This document shows, piece by piece, positions 10,466 through 19,284 of a stretch of DNA of 64,000 nt. Both the position numbers and the translations under genes were made by a program. The notes beneath the pieces are model-generated. The model was given only the letters and a program-made list of their open reading frames with translations, had not been told where the DNA came from and ran no database searches. Source of the DNA: Bradyrhizobium glycinis (GTDB lineage: Bacteria > Pseudomonadota > Alphaproteobacteria > Rhizobiales > Xanthobacteraceae); assembly GCF_016031655.1 (NCBI RefSeq), contig NZ_JACCHQ010000027.1, forward strand, positions 1 through 64,000. The letters run 5' to 3'. Numbering within the stretch: position 1 is the first letter of the stretch; each line of letters begins with the position of its first letter.

Positions 10466-10947
10466 CACGTGGCCCCTGAAGCTCATCAAGTAACTGTTGT
10501 TCCAGCCGCTGAAGCTCATCTGAAGCGTCAGGGGCTGGCCAGGGCTGGGCTTCATCAAGATGATCCATCATGCGCGGAAGCTCACCCTCAGGGAGCTGCT
10601 CTGAACGGAATGCGGCTTGCGCCTCGCTGAAAGCCGATGGAGCGGAGTGATCATCTCGCCGTTCCTGAAGCTCCTCTGCTGGTTCGTCATCAAGCAGCCG
10701 CCGAAGCTCCTCTGGCAGGAGCTGGTCGCGATCAAAGTAAGGTCACCCTGATCGACGGAGAACGACAGAGCAGGTTGGCTGTCCCGTCGTCCCTGAAGCT
10801 CATCAGGCAACTCTTGTTCCAGTCGTTGAAGCTCCGCGACGGAGGCTGGTGGCGGCATGGCTTCATCGTCCCAGATGATCCAGCACTCGCCGAAGCTCAC
10901 CCGCAGGGAGCTGCTCTGAACGGAATGCGGCTTGCGCCTCGCTGAAA
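10466..10947. repeat. Diverged tandem duplication of a minus-strand coding unit
   Basis: Two blocks about 315 bp apart share long identities: around 10575-10633 and 10889-10947 (both contain GCTGCTCTGAACGGAATGCG), and around 10472-10520 and 10791-10840. On the minus strand the units encode a repeated peptide, with FSEAQAAFRSEQLP, then ELQRLEQQLLDELQG in one copy and ELQRLEQELPDELQG in the other. Frameshifts separate the parts in the second copy. It looks like the remnant of a protein built from charged helical repeats. Confidence 0.6.
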
Positions 10948-11022
10948 GCTGCCGGTGCGCGGTCCGCGTCGCGGCTGTACGGGTTAAACCATCCGGTGCG
11001 GACCTCTACGCTAAGCGCGTCG

Positions 11023-11214
11023 TCATTTAATCGCCGGTGGCTGACTCAACTCTTCCGCAAGTTCAGAAAAGCGCTTTCGGCACCTTGCAATCTGGTCATC
11101 CAATTCACCGGTAAGTCCGAAGCAAATGCCGTCCCAGAAGTTTCGCTCGGTTTTCCATTTTTTGTGATCCGGTTCGCCGCTGACCGCAGCTCCATCAATA
11201 AAGCAGCAAAGCAC
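11023..11214 (-). CDS. Small hypothetical protein
   Basis: A 63-residue frame containing EPDHKKWKTERNFWDGICF and LTGELDDQIARCRKR, with protein-like composition. The start is a GTG and no strong ribosome binding site is visible. An adjacent frame (DDEFPSSPEEKVR) just upstream may be its lost N-terminus, which would make this a frameshifted gene. No family recognised. Confidence 0.4.
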   Translation of the reverse strand: MLCCFIDGAAVSGEPDHKKWKTERNFWDGICFGLTGELDDQIARCRKRFSELAEELSQPPAIK

Positions 11215-11310
11215 ATTCGCACCTTTTCTTCGGGCGATGATGGAAACTCGTCATCAAGGGCAAGCGTTTAGCGCCTCGCCTTCTTGTGTGCCAGCGCTTG
11301 CTGTAGTCGA

Positions 11311-11877
11311 TTAGAGCTTGGCGACGGAACTAAAGCGCATCGTGAACACAGGATCTGTCATCGATCCATCTAGCGTGACACTCTGCTCGCGCACGCAATC
11401 GACGTCAGACGACGTGAAGCTCCCAGAGAATCGGACGAGATCGCCACGCTTCATTCCAGCAAGACTCTTGAATAGGGAAGAGGTAGGCTCAATGAGCGTG
11501 CGAGCACCTATGTCGGAGAGAGCGTTGTTCCAAGTAGCGACATGCACGTCAGGAGCCAATTCGATACTGACGACACCTTTTCCGTCGCCGTTCGAGGTGA
11601 GCTGTGCGATCTTTCCCACCCATCCCGTGGCGCTTTGACCTTGCAGCGCGTTGCAGATCGCTTGCTTCCGACTGCTACGAGCTCCCCCGGCAGCCAGCTG
11701 GTTGTTTGCAGCTTTATAGGCGGACTTTGCTGTAGCAACAGAGCGAACAAAGCCCACTTGATCGTATGGAAGCGGAACAGATGGGGGCGGCGGAGCCGAT
11801 TTTCCGTTGCCAACGATCATACCAATGAGCAGCGCACCAATTCCGCAGCCAGCAGCGAGCTTGATCGCGATATTCAT
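11311..11877 (-). CDS. Exported hypothetical protein with N-terminal membrane anchor
   Basis: 188 residues with a clear signal/anchor segment (AIKLAAGCGIGALLIGMIVG), then a proline linker and a soluble domain. The part from ICNALQGQSATGWVGKIAQL to GDLVRFSGSF resembles the OB-fold-like tRNA_anti/DUF domains of small periplasmic proteins, though this is a shape match only. GGGGGGAGAGG lies 5 bp before the ATG, an excellent ribosome binding site. It stands alone between repeat debris and an integrase relic. It may be a passenger gene of the integrated element. Confidence 0.7.
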   Translation of the reverse strand: MNIAIKLAAGCGIGALLIGMIVGNGKSAPPPPSVPLPYDQVGFVRSVATAKSAYKAANNQLAAGGARSSRKQAICNALQGQSATGWVGKIAQLTSNGDGKGVVSIELAPDVHVATWNNALSDIGARTLIEPTSSLFKSLAGMKRGDLVRFSGSFTSSDVDCVREQSVTLDGSMTDPVFTMRFSSVAKL

Positions 11878-12009
11878 GAATCCTCTCCCCCCATATCAAA
11901 GGTTGCCGCACCAATTACATTCGCGCGGTCACTGGCCTGTTAACGACACACGAGCGCAGTAGTCGTGCTTAGCTAATTGCTTTCGCATTTGGATGGATTT
12001 TAGCTATCG

Positions 12010-12930
12010 AGGATCGCATTTAGATGCTTTGCAAATGCGCCCAGCGCCTCGCGCTTCTCGTCTGCATATTGGTGCTTGTTATACCTGCGCTGTAAGCCCT
12101 GACTATGTGCCCGAGGACGGCATCGCGTACCTCCTGCGGGAAGCCCAACGAGGCGAGCCTTGTTTCGCAACTAACTGGGAAGTCGTGGAGCGGTAAGGCG
12201 CCTTCACGCCCGAGGCCTCTCCAGCTGGGTCTTGGCCTTGCTGAAGCCCGACACCGGCGTCGTCCCGCTGGTGGTGAACAGGTTGCCGTTGCGCTCCGGG
12301 AGCGCGTCAATGATTGCCATGGTTGCATCGCAGATTGGCACGAGGTGGTCGCGCTTGGACTTGTATCGACCGGAAGGTATCTCCAGCAGGCGCTTGCCCT
12401 GGTCCTGCTCCGAACGCTACGCCGCGGCCCAATCGCCGCGCCCTTGGCAGGTCAGTAGGAGCAGCTAGTAGGTCGGCCCGAAGGGGTAGCTCATCTCGGC
12501 CGCGCTGCGCCAAAAATCTGCCGGAGTTCGTCGTCGGTCAGCGCCCTACCCGCCTCGTAGTTGGCGCTCAGGACGCGTCGCCGCAGGCCGTCCAGCGGGT
12601 TGGCGTGCACCAACTCGCGGTTGATGCACTAGTTGAAAAAGCGCGACAGGTTCTTCCACACCTCTGGGGCCATGCCGAGCCGGCCCTCCTCTACCATCGT
12701 GTCGAGCAAAAGCGGTCGCTGGCCCAAGCGAAGTCGTCAGGTTGATTTCCCGCTGGGCTGGCGCGGGTCGCGGCCTTCGCTCGCGGCCTGGAGCGCCTGC
12801 CGGGGTTTGTCCCGGGCCTCCCGCAATGCAACGTGCGGCCATGTGCTCAAGGTGATTCGGTGCGCCTTACCGGTGAGCAGCCATCCGCTGGGCGAGATGC
12901 CGCCCTCCCTGGCACCTTGTAGACGACTGT
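12010..12930 (-). pseudogene. Tyrosine recombinase (phage/island integrase) relic
   Basis: Reading several minus-strand frames from high to low coordinates gives integrase pieces in the right order. They are ITLSTWPHVALREARDK (N-terminal arm of DUF4102 integrases), NLSRFFN with NREL/HANPLDGL (core-binding domain), ALTDDELRQIFGA, then HDFPVSCETRLASLGF and VRDAVLGH (catalytic domain with the HxxR-type box), and finally YNKHQYADEKREALGAF near 12030. The reading frame shifts several times and has stops, so it is inactive. It marks the edge of a former integrative element. No tRNA or attachment site is evident beside it. Confidence 0.75.
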
Positions 12931-14211
12931 AGGACTTCAGGCCGCTCGGCCGGACTCGGAGGAATAGCCCAGGGCAGAGTTCGTCCTCGTGGGCGATATC
13001 GCCGCTCGGCGCCGCCTCCCGGCGGTCGTACCGCAGCTGTTCGAGGAGAAGATCTTTAAACGTAGGCAGGCCATTCGCGCGTGCTCCGGGGAAACGAGGG
13101 GAAACGAACCCTATCCCGCATATCCCACAATGAGCAACATTCCATCTCCTTTACTGCAGGTTGAGGGGCCTCCGAAACTCCTCTTCAGCCAAGCTCTAAC
13201 GAGGCGTCAGTCTTGCTTGAATGCAAGCGCAGACCACCCAGACTCTGACGCGCCATAGCATATCAACCCGAGTGATTGGCGGCTTCTATCTCTGAACATT
13301 CGCCCTCTCTGCACTGCTTCCGAGAGCTACTGTCGAGCGTACCGCTCCAACATCTGACGGGCCGCGGTAAACTCCGGTATCACGTCGGGCGTACGTTGGG
13401 GGCGGCAACACTCCGTGTTTCCGGCCGTGGTTTTGCACCGTCGGAGCTGGTGCGGCTGTCCGGTGTCGATCACGAAAGGATCGGTCTGTGGGATCGACAA
13501 GGCGCGTTGCACTACGTCCCCTTTGTGTGGCGACCCTCGATCTATGAGGTCCGTTGGGTTGTTGTTACTGTCTGCGGCTTTTGAGGAGATCACCATCTGA
13601 TCTGACCGAACAGTAACTTCTCCACTGTTAGGATCAAAGAAGGTCGTCATTCCATTCAATGCCGACGCGGCGAATGTGAGCGCCAAAACGCAAGCTAGAT
13701 TGTCGGCGGCCCCGGCTCGTGGCCGACCTGGCTCCTGGACAGCGCCTTCGTCAAATTGTGTTCGGCGGTCGCTTTGGCTTCGATTTCGGCATTTCACGTT
13801 ATGCTGTTCGGCCACATGCGTTTCGCTCCAGAGAGCGCGCAATCGCTCCGACCGATCGCAAGTGATTGCCTTGTGGCAAGCCGTCGGCCGGATGAGACGT
13901 CGTTGTTGGGCCAAACCGACCTTCAGCACTGTTACACAAACTCCGGTTTGAATGCCGCCAAGATTCCAATTCCAATCTTTGTTCCTCCGAAGCATATTGG
14001 TCTCACGCGCATGCGAGACATCTCTTGAACCGGATCAGTGCGCTGTCAGCGGCTCCTTCGAAAGCGCCGGATTCAGGCTTGGCACCGCCGCACGGTGCAA
14101 CAAGCGACCAGTCCTGACATATATCCGCCTGTGACGCCTCATTCTGGCGGCGCCAACCGCTGCTTCAGCACTGCTCGGCCTCAGCGCGGGATATCGCTAG
14201 CTTGAGCCCCA
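12931..14211. other. Gene-poor stretch between integrase relic and phage-type genes
   Basis: No gene can be assigned. A minus-strand segment around 13400-13690 (LACVLALTFAASALNGM followed by FDPNSGEVTVRSDQM) looks like a signal peptide and the start of an exported protein. It lacks a usable start upstream and loses coding character further on, so I leave it unannotated. Confidence 0.35.
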
Positions 14212-14631
14212 TCATTCCGCCGCGCCCATCCGGGCAAATAACGTTGCCGCTTCTGATGGCCCTAACCCAACGACGCCTACAAAGCTCGGCGGCGGCATTG
14301 GGATGTCCCAATGGATGGGTCTCCACAAGTGCAGGCAGTATCGGCTGTTATTCACATACCGCGAATGTGGCGGGTGCAATTGCATGACGCACTCCTCTTC
14401 ATCCCAGAACAGATCTTTGACAAAGCACATTTCGTCCCAATTCGGACAGCGCCGCGGCGTCGAGACAGCAACGTGCTCCCAGCCAGGCCGGACAAATGCA
14501 GTTATCTTGAGTTCGCACCCGCAAGGCCCCTGCACAAAGAACAGGCCGCAAGGACCGGATCCAGGAAGGGTCGCGAGCCGGCCGCTTTGCACGCGGCCGG
14601 CCTCCAGCTTCTCTATGATCTGTGCTCGCAC
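14212..14631 (-). CDS. Phage-type hypothetical protein (DUF7694-like)
   Basis: 139 residues from a GTG preceded by AAAGGAGG at good spacing. The open frame extends 34 codons upstream but overlaps another small gene. The conserved centre reads GWEHVAVSTPRRCPNWDEMCF and VKDLFWDEEECVMQLHPP, then YVNNSRYCLHLWRP. This block is typical of an uncharacterised protein found in alphaproteobacterial prophages. The conserved W, E and C/H positions suggest a fold with a buried active or metal site, but no function is known. It overlaps the upstream small ORF by 19 bp. Confidence 0.75.
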   Translation of the reverse strand: MRAQIIEKLEAGRVQSGRLATLPGSGPCGLFFVQGPCGCELKITAFVRPGWEHVAVSTPRRCPNWDEMCFVKDLFWDEEECVMQLHPPHSRYVNNSRYCLHLWRPIHWDIPMPPPSFVGVVGLGPSEAATLFARMGAAE

Positions 14632-14774
14632 GCTGCCTCCTTTGCCTCTCGGATCGCCTTGAACTCGACATAGATGACGTTGTCTCGCGACTGAGCAACC
14701 GGCTCGGTCCTCCCGCCGCCGTTCCTGTACCACTCTTCAGCGAACCATCCGAGAAAGCCGTAGATCTCCATCAT
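14613..14774 (-). CDS. Small phage-type protein upstream of the DUF7694-like gene
   Basis: A 53-residue frame starting MMEIYGFLGWFAEEWYRNGG and ending with a charged helix (YVEFKAIREAKEAACEH). AGAAGAG precedes the ATG. It overlaps the next gene, so the two are probably coupled. No function recognised. Confidence 0.5.
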   Translation of the reverse strand: MMEIYGFLGWFAEEWYRNGGGRTEPVAQSRDNVIYVEFKAIREAKEAACEHRS

Positions 14775-15685
14775 CGCCGTTCTCTTCTGTTAGCCATTCT
14801 AACGCACGCATTGTCGCCGCTTAGCATTGCAACGGCCCGCTTATTGCCTGACCACGAGCCGTGCACGATCCGCCGAAGGCGACTCAGTCCGGGGACTGCA
14901 GATTCCAGCTCATAGTGGGCCGACGGGCCAGGCACACTCCGTCCAAGCCGCTCTCATGCGGCGCATCTTGCTCATCGATACCAGCTAGTGCTGGACGTAC
15001 ATCGACTGAGACAGAGCAAGTGCGTCATCACCACCAATATCTACCATCGCGCTAAGCAAGCGTTCGTGGCCGCGCCATTTTATGTGTCTGGTGGCAACCT
15101 GCTTGAGCCCATGATGTCCGCCGTAATGGCGCGTTACAGTCTTCGATCAAGCGATCGTCATCCTGGCAGGCTCCCCGTAGTGGATCCTTGAAGTTTACGT
15201 TGCATGACCTCGCCTAACCAGTGGCGACACTAGTTAAGCTTCGCGGCGATGCCGCTTTATCGGGCTCTGATACAATGTCAATGCGCATCTATGTAAGCCC
15301 GATCGATTCGCATCGGGCCCAAAGCGAACGGGCTCGCACCAGAGCCGTGGACGACTGGCATGAACTGTCTGCGAGCGGATAACATCCAGCGCACCGACTG
15401 CTCTCATTGAATGCAACTTTGACCGTCGGGCGATTATTCCGCGCCATCACGTGCAACTCCTGACGCATTGTTTCTGGTGCGACGCTCGCGACGCGCTCAG
15501 CCCTTCGCTGCTAACGCAAGTGTTCTCTTTCAGACGCCTACGTCGTGAATCCGACCACCTGCCGCGGCTCCGTGCCACCCAAGGCCGTCGAACGCGCCTT
15601 CTTTCCTTCCATCAAAGCGGTCCCAGCACTTCCGCGTCGTGGCATGTAGATTGCTGTGGTGATGGAACGCGCCCTCCCCGTGGCG
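14775..15685. other. Gene-poor stretch
   Basis: Short frames only, none with a recognisable motif or ribosome binding site. Some out-of-frame peptide strings look like transposase debris but cannot be assigned. Confidence 0.35.
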
Positions 15686-16041
15686 ATGATGCGCGAGCAT
15701 ATCATCTGCTAGATGCTCGCCGCGCAACAAACCGGGAATCTGATCCCCGCGCTTTGAGAGAGGACCGCGATCGTATGAGCGATACCAGGCATGCAAACTC
15801 TCGCCGTTTTCCATGGACCCGCGTGACGCGTGATGAAATGACACATTGGCGCGCACCAAAGCACTCAACGGTCGTATACTTAAGACCCGATTGTCGCTCC
15901 CCGCACGCGCGGAGGAGGTGGAACGTGGGGCTTCTGGCTGCACTACTCGTAAATGCGCTGCTTTGGGTTGGCATCTGCTGGATCCTCGCAGCGCTCTTCT
16001 GAAATGATCTAGCGGATGACACGCGTACGAGGGGCTTTCCG
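15686..16041 (+). repeat. Direct repeat, copy 1 of 2 (partner 17125-17480)
   Basis: About 356 bp that are roughly 90% identical to 17125-17480 by eye, in the same orientation and 1.44 kb apart. Both copies contain the same small membrane-protein coding sequence. Copy 1 lacks the promoter and first codons present before copy 2. Confidence 0.85.
15775..16002 (+). CDS. Small membrane protein, duplicated gene copy 1
   Basis: 75 residues from ATG (MSDTRHANSRRFPWTR), preceded by GAGAGGA. The open frame continues upstream into the shared peptide DDARAYHLLDARRATNR, so the ancestral protein was longer. The C-terminal 25 residues form one transmembrane helix after an RRRW cluster (NVGLLAALLVNALLWVGICW), giving a C-tail anchored topology. 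Copy 2 keeps a promoter and start codon but has an internal stop. This copy has no stop but lacks that promoter. Function unknown. Confidence 0.5.
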   Translation: MSDTRHANSRRFPWTRVTRDEMTHWRAPKHSTVVYLRPDCRSPHARRRWNVGLLAALLVNALLWVGICWILAALF

Positions 16042-16618
16042 GAGCCGCTCGCATGCCGCGGCCGCGACGAATGCGCGCAACCAATCGGAAGACCTCTTTC
16101 ACAGACTTGGTTCAAGGCCTCACTTGGGGCGCTTACCTGGTCGTAAGACCCACACCTCCGGCCGACACAAATCGAATATTGAGGCATGAGGCAATGGTCT
16201 CGAGTTCGATATGCTGCCAACTCACCGGCCTGGACCGCAGACGCGACGAAGCGCCAAACAAAGGACCTGTAACGGATCAACACGCCCACCGCGGATGGCG
16301 CGGCGGCCTCTATCTTCAGCGCGAAGTCCTGACCGCAATGGAGGTCTAGGGTTGCGTGCCCTCTAATAAGAGAATTACCTTTCGAGAAGCTGACTAACAC
16401 GAGTAGACCTGAAGCGAGCGGTGGGCAGGCGGCCTCCTTCGCTGCGGCCTCTCGCCCTCGATGTAGGGTCGCGATCTAGAGCGCGACACAGGACCGCCGG
16501 GATGCCTCGCCAGACTGTCCGCCTCACGGTCCGTGCAAGCGCCACCAACATGCATGTTGAGCCACCGCTTGCCTAGTTCTTTGGGCCGCGGAGCGATCAA
16601 CAGGCCCGAATCTGCGCT
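16042..16618. other. Gene-poor stretch
   Basis: No gene, promoter or repeat that I can support. Confidence 0.35.
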
Positions 16619-16825
16619 CTACAGCTCTTCCTCAGGCCACGTATCGTCCTCTTTTCTGCGCGCCCGCCACAGGTAGGCACGCTGAGCCAGCTTGTCGTAT
16701 TCCATGGCAATCTTAAGCAGCCTGTCCTTTGCTTTGCCATCAGCAAGCGCTTCCGCTTTTCTACGCGTTGCCTCCGCACGGCCTCGCCAGTGGTCGGATT
16801 GAAAGAGTATGCTTTTCGGATTCAT
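16619..16825 (-). CDS. Small conserved helical protein
   Basis: 68 residues. The pattern HWRGRAEATRRKAEALAD then RLLKIAMEYDKLAQRA is that of a short two-helix protein seen in many copies across Bradyrhizobium and related genomes, where such ORFs are annotated as hypothetical. It ends in an acidic tail (DDTWPEEEL). It has a plausible ATG but only a weak ribosome binding site. Function unknown. Confidence 0.68.
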   Translation of the reverse strand: MNPKSILFQSDHWRGRAEATRRKAEALADGKAKDRLLKIAMEYDKLAQRAYLWRARRKEDDTWPEEEL

Positions 16826-17016
16826 GCTGAGAGCATGGAGTTTTTAGATCAAAGAAATGAGACACCGGCACTCCGTATAATCACGTAACAGCAACGCTAG
16901 CGGCCTCGGTCGCCGACGGTGACAGTCGCCATTCAGAACATGAAAGTCCGTTGCAGCTTAGGCTCCTGAAGAGTGCGCAGCTCTGACATCCTCAGACGAT
17001 CGGACGCACAAGGGGC

Positions 17017-17047
17017 TTGAAACGCACGTAGCGTTAGATTGTACGAT
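17017..17047 (+). promoter_or_regulatory. MerR-type promoter 1 (19-bp spacer), NolA candidate site
   Basis: -35 TTGAAA, spacer CGCACGTAGCGTTAGATTG of exactly 19 bp, -10 TACGAT. The long spacer with an imperfect inverted repeat is what MerR-family activators twist into an active conformation. The sequence matches six other sites in the window, including the one at nolA. It lies 55 bp before the ATG at 17102. Confidence 0.75.
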
Positions 17048-17101
17048 CCTGGACAGGTGAAAACCGCCTCCGAACTTCCTGACAGATCATGAGAATTGCG
17101 A

Positions 17102-17440
17102 ATGTCTCAATCTGCCCGTACCGACGATGCGCGAGCATATCATCGACTAGATGCTCGCCGCGCAACAAACCGGGTTTCTGATCCTCGCGCTTTGAGAGAG
17201 GACCGTGATCCTATGAGTGATACCAGGCATGCAAACTCTGGCCGTTTTCCGTGAACCGGCGCGACGCGTGATGAAATGACACATTGGCGCGCACCGAAGC
17301 ACTCAACAGTCATATACTTAAGCCGCGATGGTCACTCCCGGCACGCGCGGAGGAGGTGGAACGTGGGACTTCTGGCCGAACTCCTCGTAAAGGCGCTGCT
17401 TTGGGTTGGCATCTGCTGGATCATCGCAGCGCTTTTCTGA
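17102..17440 (+). pseudogene. Small membrane protein, duplicated gene copy 2, internal stop
   Basis: The frame starts MSQSARTDDARAYHRLDARR and runs to a TGA at codon 51 (17252-17254). The same frame then continues through TRDEMTHWRAPKHSTV to the transmembrane end (ALLWVGICWIIAALF) and a TGA at 17438-17440. Copy 1 has tryptophan at the stop position, so this is a single nonsense change in a 112-codon gene. The gene sits directly behind MerR-type promoter 1. A truncated 50-residue product, or a restart at the internal ATG before THWRAPK, remains possible. Confidence 0.65.
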
Positions 17441-17480
17441 AATGATCTCGCGGATGACACGGGCACGAGGGGCGTTCCGA
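17125..17480 (+). repeat. Direct repeat, copy 2 of 2 (partner 15686-16041)
   Basis: Same orientation and content as copy 1. Homology begins at GATGCGCGAGCATATCATC and fades after GACACGnGnACGAGGGGC. Confidence 0.85.
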
Positions 17481-17810
17481 CGCCTCTACCAACCGCGGCC
17501 GAGTACGGCGTATTCCGACTGTAAGGCAGGATCGAACACGGGGCGCTCACCGCCTCATGCGGGCGCTCGATCTACCCAGTGCCAATACTCCGAAGCAGGT
17601 AGAGGAAGCCGCTTCAATGATCCAAGACGCGGCGGCGCGCACAGCTAAAAGGCTATGAAGCTTGCGGTGATCCGGCCGGAACACCGCAATACAGAGACCG
17701 CTGCCGACGCGGCAAGCGGGCGCAACAGTTCCATCGGTCCTGAGCACCAAGAAGCCACAATGTTCTGACTGGCCGGCGATCTCCTTCGACGGCACCACGA
17801 AATGTCGAGC
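17481..17810. other. Gene-poor stretch before the trpD-like operon promoter
   Basis: A 115-codon minus-strand frame crosses it and the promoter beyond, but has no ribosome binding site or recognisable motif. I regard it as non-coding. Confidence 0.35.
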
Positions 17811-17841
17811 TTGATCCTCACGTTGCGTCAGGTTGTACCCT
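17811..17841 (+). promoter_or_regulatory. MerR-type promoter 2 upstream of the trpD-like gene
   Basis: -35 TTGATC, 19-bp spacer CTCACGTTGCGTCAGGTTG, -10 TACCCT. The expected start near 17848 gives a leader of about 15 nt to a 52-codon ORF at 17863 and about 160 nt to the TrpD-like gene. The spacer is almost identical to that of the nodD2-side site. Confidence 0.75.
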
Positions 17842-17862
17842 CGCCGCGGGTGCCCATAGTCG

Positions 17863-18021
17863 ATGACTGCCGCCTCAACCCTCAATAAGGCCATGCCACG
17901 TGCGGATGGGTCGGGCAGCTGTGTAAAGGCGCCCGCGCCAAGTCTCTTCGACCATACCTCGTTAGACGGCAGAGACCGAGGTTTGAAAAAGGAACGTTTT
18001 AAGTTCGATGGAAGCGCTTAG
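17863..18021 (+). CDS. 52-codon leader ORF overlapping the trpD-like start
   Basis: The ATG (MTAASTLNKAMPRADG) lies about 15 nt after the predicted transcript start. The stop is 14 bp inside the TrpD-like gene. The product is basic at the end (DRGLKKERFKFDG). It has no ribosome binding site, like nolA behind the same promoter type. It could be a translated leader that couples or attenuates the next gene, or an accident. Confidence 0.3.
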   Translation: MTAASTLNKAMPRADGSGSCVKAPAPSLFDHTSLDGRDRGLKKERFKFDGSA

Positions 18022-19018
18022 ATTGATCATCGGAAAAGTTGCGAGCGGCGCCACTCTGACACGAGAGGAAACTGCGGCAGCCTTCGATAGCATGATGTCG
18101 GGTGACGCGACTCCCTCCCAAATTGGTGGCTTGTTGATGGGGATGCGCGTCAGGGGCGAGACGATCGACGAAGTCACCGGCGCCGCGTCCGCGGTGCAGA
18201 GTAGAATGCCGCGGCTCGAGGCGGCGTGCGACGCCGTCGGTATCACTGGCACCGGCGACACCGCTGCGTATTCGCTCAACGTGTCGACGTGTGCTTCCTT
18301 CATCGTTGCTGGTGCCGGCATTCCTGTCACTAAGCATGTCAACTGCGCTGCGTCTTCGGCCTCAAGCGCCGCAGACGTGTTGACGCGCCTGGGCGTGAAG
18401 GTCGATCTCAAGCCTGAGACTATTGCACGTTGTGTGCAAGAAGCCGACATTGGCTTCTTGTTTGCGTCAGCCCGCTACCCGGCAATGCAGCGTATCGGCC
18501 AGATCCGGACCGCACTTGGAACCCACACGATCTTTAATCTGGTCGAGCTTCTGTGCAATCCGGCGCGGCTCAAGCGGCAGATTGTTGGGGTATTCTCTCC
18601 CGAATGGGTGAAGCCTCTGGCGTACGTTTTGAGAAACCTTGGTGCCGAGTCGGTATGGGTTGTTCATGGCTCGGACGGGCTCGATGAGCTAACCCTCACA
18701 GGTCCAACCTATGTTGCCGTGCTTGAGGCAGGTATAGTCCGCACTTTCGAAGTAACGCCTGAAGACGCCGGGCTCCCCCGCACCCGGGACGGGCTTGAGA
18801 GCAGCGATGCCGAGGCGAATGCGGTTGCTCTGAAAAATGTGCTTGATGGCGCGCCAGGCCGATTTCGCGACGCGGCGCTTTTGAACGCGGCCGCGGCATT
18901 AGTCGTAGCCGGGCGGGCCTCGACACTACGGGAAGGCGTCGCGCTTGGACAAGAATCACTTGATGGCGGCGCGGCGTCCGCTCGATTGAAGCGCCTGATC
19001 GCGGTTTCGAACCCGTGA
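18008..19018 (+). CDS. TrpD-like anthranilate phosphoribosyltransferase family protein
   Basis: 336 residues, the usual TrpD length. It has the helical N-terminal domain (ATPSQIGGLLMGMRVRGET), then the PRPP-binding region and the conserved AMQRIGQIRTALGTHTIFN and VVHGSDGLDEL blocks. TrpD transfers ribose-5-phosphate from PRPP to anthranilate. Here key signatures are changed. The usual GTGGDG loop is GTGDTA, KHGNR is KHVNC, and SGSAD is SSAAD. PRPP binding or acceptor choice may therefore differ. The gene is outside any trp operon, behind a MerR-type promoter, and is followed by two small ORFs with good ribosome binding sites. It is probably a neofunctionalised phosphoribosyltransferase paralogue for a special metabolite rather than tryptophan synthesis. 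Confidence 0.85.
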   Translation: MEALRLIIGKVASGATLTREETAAAFDSMMSGDATPSQIGGLLMGMRVRGETIDEVTGAASAVQSRMPRLEAACDAVGITGTGDTAAYSLNVSTCASFIVAGAGIPVTKHVNCAASSASSAADVLTRLGVKVDLKPETIARCVQEADIGFLFASARYPAMQRIGQIRTALGTHTIFNLVELLCNPARLKRQIVGVFSPEWVKPLAYVLRNLGAESVWVVHGSDGLDELTLTGPTYVAVLEAGIVRTFEVTPEDAGLPRTRDGLESSDAEANAVALKNVLDGAPGRFRDAALLNAAAALVVAGRASTLREGVALGQESLDGGAASARLKRLIAVSNP

Positions 19019-19032
19019 GAGGGAGCTAACTG

Positions 19033-19284
19033 ATGTTGCGGTATTTCGACCAAGACTGCTGCTCACTAGCGCCAAAGTGCGAACCGGGGTCACTCGTGCG
19101 GAACTTCAAAGAGCGTGCGCCGCCTGCGCTCGCGGTAATCAAGGCAAGTTGGGCCGAGAACCGACCTGAGGGCCGACTTTATCGAAGACAGCTTGTTGCA
19201 GCTCCCGTTCCCGCCGAGCTGACGACCGTGACGAAGCGCTGCACGCCGAAGGAGAGAATGGATGAAGTTCGCGCAGCACCTTGA
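19033..19284 (+). CDS. Small ORF following the trpD-like gene
   Basis: 83 codons starting 14 bp after the TrpD-like stop, with GAGGGAG at ideal spacing before the ATG. The sequence (MLRYFDQDCCSLAPKCEPGS, then FKERAPPALAVIKASWAENR) matches no family I know. The position and ribosome binding site favour translation as part of the operon. It overlaps the next ORF by 23 bp. Confidence 0.45.
   Translation: MLRYFDQDCCSLAPKCEPGSLVRNFKERAPPALAVIKASWAENRPEGRLYRRQLVAAPVPAELTTVTKRCTPKERMDEVRAAP

Noticed and set aside
13327..13995. 222-codon minus-strand frame with a signal-peptide-like stretch
   Set aside because: The hydrophobic stretch is in the middle of the frame with no start codon before it, and the rest lacks protein-like pattern.
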